5,468 bases of DNA, taken from assembly GCA_015069525.1 (NCBI GenBank), contig SVIK01000085.1, positions 1 through 5,468 on the forward strand. The letters run 5' to 3'. The notes beneath the pieces are model-generated. The model ran no database searches. It was not told the origin of the DNA and was given only the letters and a program-made list of their open reading frames with translations. Positions 1 to 5,468 of the stretch are shown piece after piece (position 1 is the first letter of the stretch; each line of letters begins with the position of its first letter). The DNA comes from Clostridiales bacterium (GTDB lineage Bacteria; Bacillota; Clostridia; Christensenellales; Borkfalkiaceae). Both the position numbers and the translations under genes were made by a program.

Positions 1-738
1 ATCATTAAAATGTGCCGAAGCCAGCACGATTACGCCCGAATAAATTGCCTTTTCTACGGCAATACAATCCTCTTTTGAAAGCTCGTCCGTGATAATTAAA
101 TCGGGGCGCATAGCGCGTATTCCCGCCTCGAAAGCCGTTTTCTTGTCCGCATATTTTAATACGTCACAGGAAAAACCGAGCTCGCCCTTTCCAATTTCAC
201 CACGCTCGTCGCAGATTAACACGTTTTTGGCTGTATTTTCGCTGATTAATCTTGCTAAATCGCGTAATATCGTTGTCTTCCCTTGTCCTGGTGGAGAGGC
301 TATCATTACGTTTTTTAAGCCGTCTAAAAAACAACAATCGTATACTTCTTTTCCGCACCCTTTTATTTCGTGTGGGACGCGTATGCAAACGGACGTAAAA
401 TTCCTAATAGCGTGCGGTTGTCCGTTTTCCAATACGTATTCCCCCGCCAACCCCAAACGCTCGCCTTGCTCCGCAGTTATAAAACCTCTTTTGATTTGTT
501 CTTCAACCGAATACACGGAGAATTTTCCCGCGCCGTAAATACACTCGGCAACGTCGGAGGCGTCGCATATTAGCGCGTTTTTTACGTGCTCCGTTAAACC
601 GTATCGACCCAAATATCGATACTGCCCCTTATAATTGACTGCAACGGGTTTATTCGCCCTTAAACGTAGCTCGAATACGTATTGCAAATTTATATGAGAG
701 AGCGCGTCTTTAATCTCAATGGGAAGAAAATCAAGCAT
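1..738 (-). CDS. spoIIIAA: Stage III sporulation protein AA (SpoIIIAA) ATPase, C-terminus cut by window edge
   Basis: My own translation of the minus strand from ATG 738-736 stays open to base 1 (246 residues; B. subtilis SpoIIIAA has about 307, so roughly the last 60 are missing). The N-terminal part has the family pattern: LP at 5-6, FELRLRANKP at 22-31 and a RLGLAGEYV segment at 94-102. The ATPase core follows: Walker A SPPGQGKTT at 148-156, the conserved DERGEI at 177-182, Walker B with PDLIITDE at 212-219, then SGV and an SAH motif near 234-243. In known systems SpoIIIAA is the secretion-type ATPase of the SpoIIIA-SpoIIQ channel between mother cell and forespore, made in the mother cell under sigma-E. 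The rest of a spoIIIA operon would lie beyond base 1. The ATG has no recognisable Shine-Dalgarno sequence. The frame is open upstream to the rpsA stop, but it holds no ATG or GTG there and only one TTG, inside a hairpin. After Walker B the sequence departs from the usual VDEIG. Confidence 0.9.
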   Translation of the reverse strand, partial: MLDFLPIEIKDALSHINLQYVFELRLRANKPVAVNYKGQYRYLGRYGLTEHVKNALICDASDVAECIYGAGKFSVYSVEEQIKRGFITAEQGERLGLAGEYVLENGQPHAIRNFTSVCIRVPHEIKGCGKEVYDCCFLDGLKNVMIASPPGQGKTTILRDLARLISENTAKNVLICDERGEIGKGELGFSCDVLKYADKKTAFEAGIRAMRPDLIITDELSKEDCIAVEKAIYSGVIVLASAHFND

Positions 739-777
739 TTGTATAATATACGCCGTGGCTTGTCCGATTAGAACAAC

Positions 778-814
778 AAAAAAACAAACCGAAGAAAATT
801 CTTTCGGCTTGTTT
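778..814 (-). terminator. Second terminator-like hairpin between rpsA and spoIIIAA
   Basis: Bases 782-793 and 803-814 form a 12-bp stem with a 9-base loop. The single mismatch on the plus strand (788/808) becomes a G-U pair in minus-strand RNA. On the minus strand the 3' arm runs into seven consecutive T (784-778) and then a T-rich stretch. This fits a weaker, AT-rich intrinsic terminator placed just after the first one. It could also act as structure in the spoIIIAA leader. Seen by hand folding only. Confidence 0.55.
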
Positions 815-828
815 ATGTATTTTAATAT

Positions 829-858
829 AAAAAAGCTTGCCGTTATGGGCAAGCTTTT
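829..858 (-). terminator. Intrinsic terminator of the aroH-cmk / plsC / ispH-rpsA operon
   Basis: A perfect 11-bp inverted repeat (831-841 with 848-858, 6-base loop at 842-847) lies 30 bases after the ispH-rpsA stop codon. On the minus strand its 3' arm ends in six T (834-829), the classical layout of a Rho-independent terminator. Four of the T lie within the stem. Its position and orientation fit the end of the operon. Confidence 0.88.
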
Positions 859-888
859 AGTTGCATTATTAAGATTTAACCTTTGGCA

Positions 889-2961
889 TTATTTGTTGAG
901 CAAATCAGCAATAGAAACGCCAGAATCTACTTCGTCGCTCCATTCCATTACTTCGTCAGCAGGTTTAGCAACTCTCGGTTTTCTCGTCTTTTCTTTCTTT
1001 TCGCCGTCAGCGGGTGCTTCCTTTGCCTTTCTTTCTACGTTTTCAGGCTTGGGTTCAAGCGCTTTGATGGAAAGATTCATTTTCTTTTCTGCGCAATCCA
1101 ATTTCAAAATCTTTGCGTCGATTTCTTGACCAATCGTAAGAACCGTCGTGGGATTTTCAAGGAATTCGTGAGAAATTTGCGATACGTGAACAAGACCGTC
1201 GATACCCTTTTCCACTTCAACGAACGCACCGAAAGGTACGATTCTTACAACTTTACCATGGATAACGTCGCCTTCCGCATATTTTTCAACGGCAAGGTCC
1301 CAAGGTTGGGGTTGCAATTGCTTATAACCGATGGAAACCTTCTTCGTTTCTTCGTCAATTTTAAGCACTTTGAATTGATATTTCTTGCCAATTTCCAAAA
1401 CGTCGGTGACTGCCTTTGCACCCGTCCAAGACAAATCGGAGATATGGGCAAGACAATCGAAACCGTTTACGGAAACGAACGCGCCGAACGCAGTCGCTCT
1501 TTCCACTTTACCTTCAACCACGTCGTCAACGTGAATATTTGCAAAGAATTCTGCTTCTTTTGCAGCTTTTGCCGCTTCTTTCGCTGCTTTTTCTTCTTCA
1601 AGAATTACGCGTTGAGAAGCAATAATTTCTTTTCTTCTTTCATTTTTCAATTCGATAAGACGAAGACGCAATTTCTTGCCTACGTACTTTTCACGGTCTT
1701 TTACAAAACCGGGACGAATTTCACGTGCAGGTACGAATACCGTATACGAACCGAGCTGTGCCGTCAAACCGCCCTTATTGAAGCCGGTACATTCAACTTC
1801 GAATTCCTTTCCAGCAGTCACGTCAGCAAGCAATGCTTCTTCTTCTTTTACTTGCTTGATTTGCTTTTGAGAAAGCACTACGCGCGGGGATACCGCTACG
1901 ACCATCAATTCGATTTCTTCACCGACTTTGCTTGCGAAGTCTTCTTTGTTATAAACTTCACAATCCACTTCGTCTTTGTCAAGCAGAACTTCTTTTTTCG
2001 TGTTCGGGAGCAACACCTCAACACCCTTTTCGTCTGCCGACGAAATCGTAGCCGTAATCAACTGTCCTTTCTTGAAACGTTGTTGATTGTCCATGTTCGC
2101 AACAACTTCAGCCATCGTTGCTTTTGCTTCTGTTTCCATTTCCATTTTTAAGAGAACCTCCTGAGTTTGCCCGTTAGGGGTACTTGCCCCCGTGACAATG
2201 CCTACCTTTTTAAATCTTTTGATTTTTTTATATTCTAAGTCGGCCGCACTTCCCAAACGAAAGACGTTTGAACAATGTTGTTTGCAGATATCGTAGAGCT
2301 TATTGGTGTTGCTACTGTTCAAGCCTCCGATTACCAACATCGCGTCACATTGCCTAGCGAGTTCGCTTGCTTCGTTTTGCCGTCCTATAGTAGTATAGCA
2401 AATTGTTTCAAAAATCTCAACTGTTTTTTCGCTGTTATTATTAAGATTTTTAATAATTTTATCAAATTTTTCCTTAGAATACGTGGTTTGGGCGACTACG
2501 CAATAATCGTTTTCGGGTAAAATCGAAAAATCGTCCGTTGGCGAGGAAAATATATACGCCTTATTATCGCACCAGCCGTTGAGCCCCACTACCTCGGGAT
2601 GCGTAGGCTCTCCAACTATTATAATCGTTTTTCCGTTTTTGTGTGCTTCGCGTATGATTTTTTGCGTTCTTTTAACAAATTCACACGTGCAATCCACAAT
2701 CGCAATATTCCTTCTTTCACAATCTTGATAAATCGCCTCGCCAACTCCGTGAGAACGAATAATTAGCGTTGCGCCTTGCGGAACGTCGTTAAGGTCCTCT
2801 ACCATTACGAGCCCTCTATCCGTAATTTCTTTTACGACGTCGGGATTATGAATAATCTCCCCGTAAATATACGTATTTTCGGGGTTGATTGTAAGCGCCG
2901 TATCCACCGCCTTTTTTACGCCACGGCAAAAACCGCCACTTTTTGCGACGAGAATTTCCAT
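889..2961 (-). CDS. ispH-rpsA: IspH (HMBPP reductase) fused to ribosomal protein S1, bifunctional
   Basis: A single 690-residue protein. Residues 1-272 are 4-hydroxy-3-methylbut-2-enyl diphosphate reductase, the last enzyme of the MEP isoprenoid pathway, a cytoplasmic 4Fe-4S enzyme that yields IPP and DMAPP. The three cluster cysteines are present: C12 in GGFCRGV, C93 in DCTCEFV and C188 in TICYTT. So are the substrate-site residues H38, H71 (SHGV), H121 and E123 (THPEV), the NSSNTN motif at 215-220 and S260. After a short acidic linker (273-292) come four S1 RNA-binding domains at about 296-366, 380-452, 476-547 and 561-634. The last two have the canonical FGAFV and HVS/HIS motifs. A Glu/Lys/Ala helix (455-471) separates domains 2 and 3. 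A charged tail (636-690) ends in SIADLLNK. The fusion is known from Clostridia. The gene starts 3 bases after the plsC stop, and an intrinsic terminator follows it. The reductase half is complete and looks active. Confidence 0.96.
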   Translation of the reverse strand: MEILVAKSGGFCRGVKKAVDTALTINPENTYIYGEIIHNPDVVKEITDRGLVMVEDLNDVPQGATLIIRSHGVGEAIYQDCERRNIAIVDCTCEFVKRTQKIIREAHKNGKTIIIVGEPTHPEVVGLNGWCDNKAYIFSSPTDDFSILPENDYCVVAQTTYSKEKFDKIIKNLNNNSEKTVEIFETICYTTIGRQNEASELARQCDAMLVIGGLNSSNTNKLYDICKQHCSNVFRLGSAADLEYKKIKRFKKVGIVTGASTPNGQTQEVLLKMEMETEAKATMAEVVANMDNQQRFKKGQLITATISSADEKGVEVLLPNTKKEVLLDKDEVDCEVYNKEDFASKVGEEIELMVVAVSPRVVLSQKQIKQVKEEEALLADVTAGKEFEVECTGFNKGGLTAQLGSYTVFVPAREIRPGFVKDREKYVGKKLRLRLIELKNERRKEIIASQRVILEEEKAAKEAAKAAKEAEFFANIHVDDVVEGKVERATAFGAFVSVNGFDCLAHISDLSWTGAKAVTDVLEIGKKYQFKVLKIDEETKKVSIGYKQLQPQPWDLAVEKYAEGDVIHGKVVRIVPFGAFVEVEKGIDGLVHVSQISHEFLENPTTVLTIGQEIDAKILKLDCAEKKMNLSIKALEPKPENVERKAKEAPADGEKKEKTRKPRVAKPADEVMEWSDEVDSGVSIADLLNK
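2156..2162 (-). promoter_or_regulatory. Internal Shine-Dalgarno sequence before the S1 half
   Basis: The minus strand reads AGGAGGT here, inside the ispH-rpsA frame (codons for Q267-E268-V269). Ten bases later is ATG 2145-2143 (M273), and a second in-frame ATG follows at 2139-2137 (M275). The IspH domain ends here and the S1 half begins, so a separate S1 protein of about 416-418 residues could be translated from the same mRNA. The spacing is slightly long for M273. The sequence match is direct; function is inferred. Confidence 0.5.
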
Positions 2962-2964
2962 ATC

Positions 2965-3687
2965 TTAGTTTGCTTTCCTTTTCTTCTTTTTGGATTGTAA
3001 ATATTCCGTGTGTTTAGCGTGCATTTGCAACATATGATTGCGCAACTTTTCGTCCGCCGCTAAAATTTCTGCTTCCGTCAATTTTTTATCGTAATATTCG
3101 CTCAATTCAAACGGTTCGTCAATTAAAATATGCGTGCAACGGAAAAAGCGAGGCTTCGAATAAACGACCATTGGAACAACGGGCGTTTTCGTGCGTATTG
3201 CCATGACGGCTGCGCCTGATTTAAACGGGAGCATAACCTCCTCCGTCTTATTGCGTTTCCCTTCGGGAAAAACAACTACTTTTTCGCCGTTTTTAAGACA
3301 TTTGAAACAATCTAAAAGCGCGCGAACGTCGTTGCCGTCACGATTTACGGGAATTGCCTTGACCAAACGAACGAGCCCACCGACGAAAGGTGCGTCTGCC
3401 AACGATTTTTTGGGGACGTAATGCACCCCTTCCCACGTCGTCATTGCGGGATAGACGATATCGAACATTACCCTATGATTGGAAACGTAAACGAACGCCC
3501 CGTCCTTTACCTTTCTCGGTCCGTAAAAACGGAAAGGTTTAAGGATATAATAAACAGGCGCTACGATAATACGCAAAAAGTTCAAAAAATGCATAATATG
3601 TCTGCCCTTTTTATTCGCTTTTACCGTAATTTCGTATTTTTTTGCCCTTTTCTTCTGTTTTTCTTGCTTTTTTTGCTTCTCTTCCAT
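2965..3687 (-). CDS. plsC: 1-acyl-sn-glycerol-3-phosphate acyltransferase (PlsC family)
   Basis: 240 residues of the PlsC/LPLAT family, which transfers a fatty acyl group to lysophosphatidate to make phosphatidate at the inner face of the membrane. Motif I is NHRVMFD at 70-76 (catalytic H71 and D76, H-x4-D). The motif II region is PVNRDG at 113-118. Motif III is FPEGKRNK at 140-147, with Lys where Thr is common. Motif IV is VPMVVY at 171-176. A hydrophobic stretch at about 33-48 probably rests on the membrane. Both ends are unusually Lys-rich: residues 1-28, and KKKKRK at 233-238. The first ATG lies 22 bases after the cmk stop, behind a weak AAGGGTG site. An alternative start at M32 (3594-3592), behind AAAGGGCAG, would give a more typical N-terminus, so the start is uncertain. 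The gene ends 3 bases before ispH-rpsA. Confidence 0.9.
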   Translation of the reverse strand: MEEKQKKQEKQKKRAKKYEITVKANKKGRHIMHFLNFLRIIVAPVYYILKPFRFYGPRKVKDGAFVYVSNHRVMFDIVYPAMTTWEGVHYVPKKSLADAPFVGGLVRLVKAIPVNRDGNDVRALLDCFKCLKNGEKVVVFPEGKRNKTEEVMLPFKSGAAVMAIRTKTPVVPMVVYSKPRFFRCTHILIDEPFELSEYYDKKLTEAEILAADEKLRNHMLQMHAKHTEYLQSKKKKRKAN

Positions 3688-3709
3688 GTCAAAACACCCT
3701 TAGCGTGCG

Positions 3710-4723
3710 TTAAATTTTCGATTGAATATAGCTTTTTATAGTAGCAATTACTTCTTCTATGCTCATAGACGAAGTATCTACAACGACAGCGTCTTTTGCG
3801 CAAACGAGAGGCGAGAACTCCCTTTCGCTATCCTGCTTATCCCGCGCAACGATTTCTGCGTGCAGTTTATCAAAATCGACCACTTCCCCACGCGACAAAA
3901 GCTCTTTATACCGTCTTTGCGCACGAACTTTGCTATCCGCCGTAATGAAAAATTTAAATTTTGCGTCGGGAAGCACGGCAGAACCGATATCCCTTCCGTC
4001 CAATACGCACGACATCTTTTTCGCAATTTCTCGTTGCATTTCTACCAATTTAATACGAATTACGGGATGTGCGGAGATATTGGACGCTGCCATAGAAACG
4101 GCGTTTTCACGAATTTTTTCCGAAACGTCCTCCTCGCCTAACATAGTGCGTTGCGTTCCGTTTTTGTATTCGACTTTTACGTCTAATTGCGACAAAATCC
4201 CCTTTACGGCTTCGCCGTCCTTGGTATCAACGCCCAAGCGCAAAGCTTTAAGCGCGCAAGCACGATACATTGCCCCCGTGTCCAAATACAAAATATTGTA
4301 ATCTTTTGCGAGTGCTTTTGCAACCGTGCTTTTTCCGCTCCCTGCTGGACCGTCCAAGGCTATATTAAATATTTCCGAAATATCCTTTCTCAAAACCTTT
4401 GCCCCCCTTTGATAAACGTGTTTAACCGTTCTATTATCCGCTAAATCGGTAAAAAGCATTAAACGGATACACAATTTCAAGCCCCCGTCAATATCGGGCT
4501 CAATCGCGCAAAAAAGAGGCGCAAAATCATAACCGCACTCACGTGCAGATTTAGCTGGGTGATACGAGTGAATATCCGTCGTTAAAGAGAATAAAAAGCC
4601 TTTTACTTCCGCCTTTTTCAAAGCGTTTGCAGTAAAAATCTCGTCAAGCATCTCTTTTACCGCCAACGAAATTTGCTCTTTTTCGTCTTTTTCAACCGTC
4701 GTTGCACCACGAATAATCGTCAT
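3710..4723 (-). CDS. aroH-cmk: AroH-type chorismate mutase fused to cytidylate kinase
   Basis: One 337-residue ORF with two domains. Residues 1-115 match the B. subtilis AroH class of chorismate mutase (chorismate to prephenate, towards Phe and Tyr). RGATTVE is at 5-11, PAK at 56-58, C72, E75 in the CAIEPDIDGGL segment, R87 in LCIRLML, Y104 in HVY and R112 in KVLRKD. These match B. subtilis Arg7, Lys60, Cys75, Glu78, Arg90, Tyr108 and Arg116; Phe57 is replaced by H55. Residues 119-337 are a full-length CMP/dCMP kinase. The P-loop DGPAGSGKST is at 124-133, DTGAMYR at 148-154, LDGRDIG at 241-247, and the lid ARDKQDSERE followed by FSPL at 293-306. The linker is only a few residues. AroH homology continues in frame right up to the kinase, so a frameshift artefact is unlikely. 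A strong ribosome binding site and promoter precede the gene, and plsC follows after 22 bases. Confidence 0.94.
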   Translation of the reverse strand: MTIIRGATTVEKDEKEQISLAVKEMLDEIFTANALKKAEVKGFLFSLTTDIHSYHPAKSARECGYDFAPLFCAIEPDIDGGLKLCIRLMLFTDLADNRTVKHVYQRGAKVLRKDISEIFNIALDGPAGSGKSTVAKALAKDYNILYLDTGAMYRACALKALRLGVDTKDGEAVKGILSQLDVKVEYKNGTQRTMLGEEDVSEKIRENAVSMAASNISAHPVIRIKLVEMQREIAKKMSCVLDGRDIGSAVLPDAKFKFFITADSKVRAQRRYKELLSRGEVVDFDKLHAEIVARDKQDSEREFSPLVCAKDAVVVDTSSMSIEEVIATIKSYIQSKI

Positions 4724-4727
4724 AAAT

Positions 4728-4736
4728 CTCTCCTCT
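4728..4736 (-). promoter_or_regulatory. Ribosome binding site of aroH-cmk
   Basis: The minus strand reads AGAGGAGAG. The AGGAG core ends 6 bases before ATG 4723-4721. This is the best-placed Shine-Dalgarno sequence in the window and fixes the start of the fusion gene at the chorismate mutase methionine. Confidence 0.85.
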
Positions 4737-4745
4737 TTTGCATTG

Positions 4746-4761
4746 TGCTATAATTATAGCA
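4746..4761. repeat. Perfect 16-bp palindrome over the -10 box
   Basis: TGCTATAATTATAGCA is an uninterrupted inverted repeat with no spacer. It covers the minus-strand -10 hexamer and runs to about the expected transcription start. Such dyads can be repressor operators. A chance extension of TATAAT, which is itself nearly symmetric here, is the other explanation. The plus strand also reads TATAAT, but I see no matching -35 and no plus-strand gene. Confidence 0.5.
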
Positions 4762-4782
4762 AAAAAAATTATCGTTCGTCAA
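4753..4782 (-). promoter_or_regulatory. Sigma-A promoter of the aroH-cmk operon
   Basis: On the minus strand, -35 TTGACG (4782-4777, five of six consensus bases) and -10 TATAAT (4758-4753, perfect) are separated by 18 bp. Transcription would start near 4746, giving a leader of about 22 bases that contains the ribosome binding site. The spacer includes a run of eight T (4768-4761). This is the clearest promoter in the window and probably drives the following three genes. Confidence 0.8.
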
Positions 4783-4807
4783 GCGTTCGCGCAAAACTCA
4801 AAATAGA

Positions 4808-5468
4808 TTATATGGTATTTCCCGCAGAAAAGCCCGTGGAAAAGGCAATTTGCATGTTAAACCCGCCCGTAAAAGCATCAACGTCTAACACTTCCCCGCA
4901 GAATTTTAAGCCTTTTACCAATTTGCTTTCCATCGTTTTGGGGTTGATTTCTGAAACGTTTACCCCACCGCTCGTCACAATGGATTCCTCAATCCCACGC
5001 AAACTGCGAATTTTTAAAGGCAAAGCCTTTATTGTCTTTACAAGACGCCCCCTTGCCTCTTTCGTTAAAACGTTTACGTTTTGCGTTTCCGCAATGCCAC
5101 ACTTTTTCAAAACGAAAGCAATCAATTTTTGAGGCAACAACTCGCAAAGGGCATTACCAATTTGCTTATTTTTATACTTTTCAAAATCACGCAAAATGCG
5201 TTTATCGAGCGTCTGTTCGTCTAATGCCGGTTTTAAATCTAAAAACACTTCAAGAGAAGCAAGAGGCAAGCGATTGATAACTGACGATGCCGATAAAACA
5301 ATCGGTCCCGATATGCCGAAATGCGTAAATAAAGCTTCTCCAAAGTCAGAAAACACTATTTTTCCGCTATTTTTCACGGAAATAGCCACGTTTTTTAAGG
5401 ATAAACCTTGTAAAGAAAGAAAATCATCACCTTGTAAATTGATACCACAAAGCGCACTTAAAAAACGT
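4808..5468 (-). CDS. HI0933/BaiN-family NAD(P)/FAD-dependent flavoprotein, N-terminus outside window
   Basis: The frame is open from the window edge to TAA 4810-4808 (about 219 residues, roughly the C-terminal half of a family that is usually near 400). Bases 5468-5390 translate in frame as RFLSALCGINL... ending LQGLSLKN, so the coding region extends past the GTG at 5389. Recognisable family features are GLSLKNVAISV, GEALFTHFGISGP just downstream, the VTSGGVNVSEINPKTMES segment, and the C-terminal FCGEVLDVDAFTGGFNMQ and AFSTGFSAG motifs that complete the flavin-binding fold. The Rossmann GxGxxG end is outside the window. The family is an uncharacterised or BaiN-like group of soluble flavoproteins; the exact substrate is unknown, so I give no symbol. 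It lies 84 bases before aroH-cmk, which has its own promoter. I see no clear terminator between them. Confidence 0.92.
   Translation of the reverse strand, partial: RFLSALCGINLQGDDFLSLQGLSLKNVAISVKNSGKIVFSDFGEALFTHFGISGPIVLSASSVINRLPLASLEVFLDLKPALDEQTLDKRILRDFEKYKNKQIGNALCELLPQKLIAFVLKKCGIAETQNVNVLTKEARGRLVKTIKALPLKIRSLRGIEESIVTSGGVNVSEINPKTMESKLVKGLKFCGEVLDVDAFTGGFNMQIAFSTGFSAGNTI

Noticed and set aside
89..573. Plus-strand open frames opposite spoIIIAA
   Set aside because: The minus strand codes for a clear Walker-type ATPase through the whole stretch; the plus frames show no family features.
736..748. ATACAA before spoIIIAA as a sigma-E -10 box
   Set aside because: It touches the start codon, so transcription would begin inside the gene, and no sigma-E -35 lies about 14 bp upstream.
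883..2151. A 422-codon open frame on the plus strand, antisense to the S1 half
   Set aside because: The encoded protein is rich in Phe, Arg, Cys and Asn with no recognisable domain. It mirrors the Glu/Lys-rich codons of S1 read in reverse. No ribosome binding site or promoter was seen, and the S1 frame is certain.
3722..4301. Overlapping plus-strand frames (139 and 180 codons) opposite the CMP kinase
   Set aside because: They are shadows of a conserved kinase with all its motifs in place; composition and lack of start signals argue against real genes.
4391..4410. The aroH-cmk fusion as an artefact of an indel in the G6 tract
   Set aside because: AroH homology is in the same frame before (HVYQ) and after (KVLRKD) the tract, and the kinase continues in that frame, so no indel is needed.
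4761..4800. T8 run as a terminator for the flavoprotein gene
   Set aside because: Only a 3-bp GCG/CGC stem is found upstream and it is not adjacent to the T run; the run is better explained as promoter spacer.

Overview
The window holds five genes, all on the minus strand, so transcription runs from high to low coordinates. It suggests an AT-leaning, endospore-forming member of the Clostridia (Bacillota). Two observations support this. IspH (isoprenoid synthesis) and ribosomal protein S1 are joined in one reading frame, a fusion well known from Clostridia. A spoIIIAA-type sporulation ATPase lies directly downstream. I cannot name a genus.

Layout in transcription order: (1) 5468-4808, the C-terminal half of a HI0933/BaiN-type flavoprotein, cut by the window edge. 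(2) 4807-4724, a short intergenic region with a good sigma-A promoter (TTGACG, 18 bp, TATAAT), a perfect 16-bp palindrome over the -10 box and a strong ribosome binding site. (3) 4723-3710, one 337-residue ORF joining an AroH-type chorismate mutase to a complete cytidylate kinase. (4) 3687-2965, a PlsC-type acyltransferase. (5) 2961-889, the 690-residue IspH-S1 fusion. (6) 888-739, an intergenic region with two consecutive terminator-like hairpins. (7) 738-1, the first 246 residues of SpoIIIAA, cut by the other window edge.

Genes 3 to 5 look like one operon: one promoter in front, gaps of 22 and 3 bases inside, and an intrinsic terminator behind. It would co-produce activities for aromatic amino acid synthesis (chorismate to prephenate), pyrimidine nucleotides (CMP/dCMP phosphorylation), phospholipid (acylation of lysophosphatidate), isoprenoids (last step of the MEP pathway) and translation (S1). 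All are growth-related, so shared growth control is a reasonable inference.

I see no mobile element, CRISPR array, tRNA or rRNA. The most notable points are the chorismate mutase-CMP kinase fusion, a full AGGAGGT sequence inside ispH-rpsA just before the S1 half (possible separate S1 production), and a sporulation gene with no visible ribosome binding site behind two terminators. These are unusual arrangements of known families; I do not see a clearly new multi-gene system.
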